17,549 nt of DNA, taken from the NCBI RefSeq assembly GCF_000160855.1, contig NZ_GG700752.1:230749-248297 (forward strand), in the 5' to 3' direction. Made by a program: the position numbers and the translations under genes. The notes under the pieces were generated by a model. The model was not told where the DNA came from. It did not search any database and saw only the letters and a list, made by a program, of their open reading frames with translations. Positions 15,321 to 17,549 of the stretch are shown here, in pieces (position 1 is the first letter of the stretch; the number at the start of each line of letters is the position of its first letter). The DNA comes from Lactobacillus helveticus DSM 20075 = CGMCC 1.1877 (lineage in GTDB: Bacteria > Bacillota > Bacilli > Lactobacillales > Lactobacillaceae).

Positions 15321-16310
15321 ATGGCGGATCATCAATCACAGATTTTACGAGCATTATTGGAACTGGATAACCGTTATATTTCCGGAAATGAACTTGCTCG
15401 GCACTTCAACATCAGTCGGCTGGCCGTTTATAATAACATTCAAAAGCTTAAGCAAAAGGGGCATCTGATTGAGACGAAGAAGGGATTGGGATACAGCTAT
15501 CAGAAGTCAAAATGTTTTGATGCTCAAGTGATCGATCATTATCGAGTGACAACTTACCCGGTCAGAATGCACGTGTTTGATCGGCTAACTTCAACCAATG
15601 ATTACGCTAAGCAGTACGGCACCGAAAAAACGGTGTACAAGCCCCAGATCTTCGTGGCGGATACCCAGACGAAAGGGCGTGGGCGCTTGGGTCGGCGATT
15701 TTATTCACCAGCCAAGACCGGTATCTATATGAGCTTGCTGATTCCGATTCAAACTCGCCAAACGCTGCATTCCGGGTTAATCACAACTGGCACAGCCGTC
15801 TGTGTAGTTCGTTCACTTCAACCCTTTTTTCCACAGGTCGATTTTCGCGTGAAATGGGTCAATGATATTCTTGCTCATGACAAAAAATGTGGTGGGATTT
15901 TGACTGAGACAACTGCCAGTCTTGAAGATGGCTCTCATGAAAATGTGATCGTGGGGATTGGTCTCAACGTTGATACAGATGACTTTCCGGATCCGATTAA
16001 ACACAAAGCCGGCGCAATTGTTGCTCATAGCCAAATTGACCGCAATAAGATTGTGGCCAAGATTATCGACAATTTCTTTTACATGTATCAAACTTACCAA
16101 ACTGGCAATTTTTTGTCGGAATATGCGCAATTATCAGATATCCTGGGTCGAAAGATTCGGGTCGAAATGGGCAGCCGGGTCTATCTGGGCATTGCTGATC
16201 ATTTCGATAATGAAGGGGCATTGGTGATGAACACTGATTCAGGCCAGCTGACAGTTTCTAGTGGTGAAGTGACGAAAGTTTATTTACCAGAAAATGGTTA
16301 TACTGGCTGA
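15321..16310 (+). CDS. birA: biotin--protein ligase / biotin repressor BirA
   Basis: 329 residues. An N-terminal winged helix-turn-helix (about 5-60; SGNELARHFNISRLAVYNNI) precedes the ligase domain with GRGRLGRRFYSPAKTG (119-134), KWVNDI (178-183) and Lys188/Lys189 before CGGILTE, and a C-terminal SH3-like part. It makes biotinyl-AMP and attaches biotin to Lys120 of AccB; the DNA-binding domain suggests it also represses biotin genes. It follows fabI after 47 bases without a visible terminator, so it is probably in the operon. The GAGGTAATAAA before ATG supports the start. Confidence 0.94.
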   Translation: MADHQSQILRALLELDNRYISGNELARHFNISRLAVYNNIQKLKQKGHLIETKKGLGYSYQKSKCFDAQVIDHYRVTTYPVRMHVFDRLTSTNDYAKQYGTEKTVYKPQIFVADTQTKGRGRLGRRFYSPAKTGIYMSLLIPIQTRQTLHSGLITTGTAVCVVRSLQPFFPQVDFRVKWVNDILAHDKKCGGILTETTASLEDGSHENVIVGIGLNVDTDDFPDPIKHKAGAIVAHSQIDRNKIVAKIIDNFFYMYQTYQTGNFLSEYAQLSDILGRKIRVEMGSRVYLGIADHFDNEGALVMNTDSGQLTVSSGEVTKVYLPENGYTG

Positions 16311-16328
16311 GCTAATCCATTACATTTA

Positions 16329-16366
16329 TGGTTAACTTGGATTGGGGTTCACTTAACCGTTAACAA
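16329..16366 (+). promoter_or_regulatory. possible BirA operator upstream of bioY
   Basis: Half sites TGGTTAACT (16329-16337) and CGTTAACAA (16358-16366) resemble the TTGTTAACC...GGTTAACAA pattern of Firmicute biotin operators. The centre-to-centre distance is about 28 bases, roughly three more than usual, and the outer bases match imperfectly. No clear promoter was seen with it. Confidence 0.3.
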
Positions 16367-16383
16367 CTCATAGGAGCGTTTAG

Positions 16384-16926
16384 ATGAAAATCACAGAAAT
16401 TGTTCAAACGGCACTGATTACTGCAACCATTATTATTTTGGGAATGATCCCACCGTTACCACTTGGTTTCATTCCGGTTCCAATTGTGATGCAGAATTTG
16501 GGAATCATGTTAGCAGCCGTAATTTTAGGACCCAAAAAAGGAACCCTGGCGATTTTCGGGTTCCTCTTGCTGGCGTTGATTGGTTTTCCAGTGCTCAGTG
16601 GTGGTCAGGCAGGGCCTGCATTTTTTGTCGGACCAACTGGCGGCTATTTGCTCGGGTGGTTATTAACGCCACTCATGATCGGCTATGGTCTTTCCCGGCC
16701 ATTTATTAACCGTCGTTGGAGTCGATTAAGTATTATCTGGTTCGCCGGCGTCTTATTGGTCGATGTTATCGGCTCAGTCTGGTTATGGCTGGTCAGCCCA
16801 ATTTCATTGATTGGGTCACTCGTGTTAAATTTGGCATTTATTCCGGCGGATACATTGAAGGCAGTGGCTGTTTATTTGGTGGCCGAGAGAATGCGGATTT
16901 GGAATAAAGAAACCACTCGTTTATAA
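16384..16926 (+). CDS. bioY: biotin transporter BioY (ECF S-component)
   Basis: 180-residue membrane protein with about six hydrophobic segments and the BioY patterns PVPIVMQNLGIMLAAVILGP, GGQAGPAFFVGPTGGYLLGW and the final NLAFIPADTLKAVAVYLVAE. BioY captures biotin and works with the shared energy-coupling module EcfAA'T, which is not encoded here. AGGAG lies eight bases before ATG. Placement after birA ties biotin uptake to acetyl-CoA carboxylase; no biotin synthesis gene is present, suggesting that imported biotin is important. The 3' end overlaps the convergent minus-strand gene by 55 bases, and no terminator is seen. Confidence 0.93.
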   Translation: MKITEIVQTALITATIIILGMIPPLPLGFIPVPIVMQNLGIMLAAVILGPKKGTLAIFGFLLLALIGFPVLSGGQAGPAFFVGPTGGYLLGWLLTPLMIGYGLSRPFINRRWSRLSIIWFAGVLLVDVIGSVWLWLVSPISLIGSLVLNLAFIPADTLKAVAVYLVAERMRIWNKETTRL

Positions 16927-17261
16927 GAATACAAAAATTGATAGTGTCCAACAGCTTTTTCGAGATGATCCAGATCAATAGAAGTCACGCTGCCATCACC
17001 ATTTGTTATCATCAGACTGGGCAAGGCGGTAATGCCAATCCGGTAAAAAAGGGATTGGTAGTCATCTGGGTCAGCATCAGCAAAATCGAAATAATAAGCC
17101 TGTATCGAATTTAATTTCAGCGCGTATTTCAATTTAGGAACAATGAGGCGACTCAGTCGATAGCGAGGGCTGCCAATAAAAATCAATTTGAACTGAGATT
17201 CTTGAATCAGGGTGGTTAGTTTCTGCAGATCGACTGGGGAAATAAGCTTGGAAGGTTTCAT
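16872..17261 (-). CDS. thioredoxin-fold protein without the CxxC motif
   Basis: 129 residues. A thioredoxin-like pattern is visible: beta strand FKLIFIG (24-30), then S31-P-R-Y34 where CGPC would stand, a helix, strand AYYFDFADADPDDYQ (56-69), and ITALPSLMITNGDG (77-90) with the cis-Pro (Pro81) region. No cysteine is seen anywhere, so disulphide chemistry is excluded; a binding or chaperone-like role is possible. The start ATG overlaps the TGA of the upstream TMEM175-like gene (ATGA), implying coupled translation. The last 18 or so codons overlap the end of bioY. Function unknown; fold assignment is by eye and moderate. Confidence 0.65.
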   Translation of the reverse strand: MKPSKLISPVDLQKLTTLIQESQFKLIFIGSPRYRLSRLIVPKLKYALKLNSIQAYYFDFADADPDDYQSLFYRIGITALPSLMITNGDGSVTSIDLDHLEKAVGHYQFLYSYKRVVSLFQIRILSATK

Positions 17262-17515
17262 CTCTTTGCGGTAGCGATGGCACTGTCACGACTAAGAAAA
17301 CTGTCGTTGAGCCATGATGTTGCAAACGGGGTTAAGCTGATGAAACAGAGGTAGTAGATGTTCGTAATGGTTAACATTGGGGTGGCCTTCTTAATCCCAC
17401 TGAGCAACTCTTGATGATAAACCCAGTACTGGGAGACAATTGCGAAACTAATAAAGTAAATGGTAGATTGTAAAATTAATCCGAACGCTGTTCGGACAAA
17501 AAAGATCAGCTTCCT
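17258..17515 (-). pseudogene. TMEM175/DUF1211-like membrane protein, C-terminal part only
   Basis: 85 codons before the TGA at 17260-17258. IYFISFAIVSQYWVYHQELL and IYYLCFISLTPFATSWLN match the helix pattern of bacterial TMEM175 (potassium channel-like, SF...YW..H...L then LxPFATS). The N-terminal helix with the FSD-type motif is absent. Upstream in this frame the reading runs through the 56-bp repeat (FFVRTAFGLILQS) and meets a TAA at 17518-17516, without a start codon. The remaining window bases stay open only in another frame (from LKDGFVVNTIL), so a frameshift in a longer gene cannot be excluded. It lies directly upstream of, and overlaps by four bases, the thioredoxin-fold gene. Confidence 0.6.
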
Positions 17516-17520
17516 TTAAA
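17465..17520 (+). repeat. 56-bp direct repeat, right copy
   Basis: Identical to 3866-3921 in the same orientation, including the TCCGAACGCTGTTCGGA palindrome (17480-17496). It lies at the 5' edge of the TMEM175-like fragment and only 29 bases from the end of the window. Here the reading frame on the minus strand passes from the repeat into the recognisable family sequence without a break, so this copy may be the original. Confidence 0.9.
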
Positions 17521-17549
17521 ATGGTGTTTACCACAAACCCATCTTTTAG

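Overview
The window looks like chromosomal DNA of a Gram-positive bacterium of the family Lactobacillaceae. This rests on the canonical lactobacillus-type fatty acid synthesis (FASII) gene order, strong AGGAGG-type ribosome binding sites, a GlcU/RbsU-type sugar transporter, a GlsB-type membrane protein and an ISL3-type insertion sequence. I cannot name the species from the sequence alone.

Left part (1-5081) is a rearranged, accessory-looking zone. It holds a minus-strand GRP/GlcU-like sugar transporter. Next comes an ISL3-type IS (1013-2470) with recognisable terminal inverted repeats and a transposase killed by a one-base deletion and a nonsense codon. After that are a 5'-truncated serine recombinase joined to an unidentified plus-strand ORF tail, a small GlsB/YeaQ-type membrane protein with its own terminator, and a pyrimidine-nucleoside phosphorylase that has lost about its first 85-90 residues. 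The pdp remnant begins exactly at the last base of a 56-bp sequence that recurs, identical and in the same orientation, at 17465-17520.

Middle (5082-16926) is one long plus-strand FASII/acetyl-CoA carboxylase/biotin locus: fabZ, fabT (marR type), fabH, acpP, fabD, fabG, fabF, accB, a second fabZ-like gene, accC, accD, accA, fabI, birA, bioY. Genes are tightly spaced or overlapping. AccBCDA makes malonyl-CoA; FabD loads it on AcpP; FabH starts chains; FabF, FabG, FabZ and FabI run the elongation cycle; BirA biotinylates AccB and BioY imports the biotin. The control region (5119-5408) is striking: a promoter plus FabT-like operator is tandemly duplicated, and a third operator-like palindrome lies near fabZ. 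A further FabT-like palindrome precedes fabI. The second FabZ-like protein has Gln where the catalytic His should be.

Right end (16872-17549): a minus-strand pair faces bioY. It consists of a TMEM175/DUF1211-like channel gene lacking its 5' part, translationally coupled by an ATGA overlap to a thioredoxin-fold protein with Ser-Pro-Arg-Tyr in place of the CxxC motif. The second copy of the 56-bp repeat lies inside or at the broken end of the TMEM175-like frame, 29 bases from the window edge.

No tRNA, rRNA, CRISPR array or replication origin was seen. The best candidates for something undescribed are the direct repeat bracketing the FASII locus, the duplicated FabT promoter/operator module, the His-less FabZ paralogue and the TMEM175/CxxC-less thioredoxin pair.
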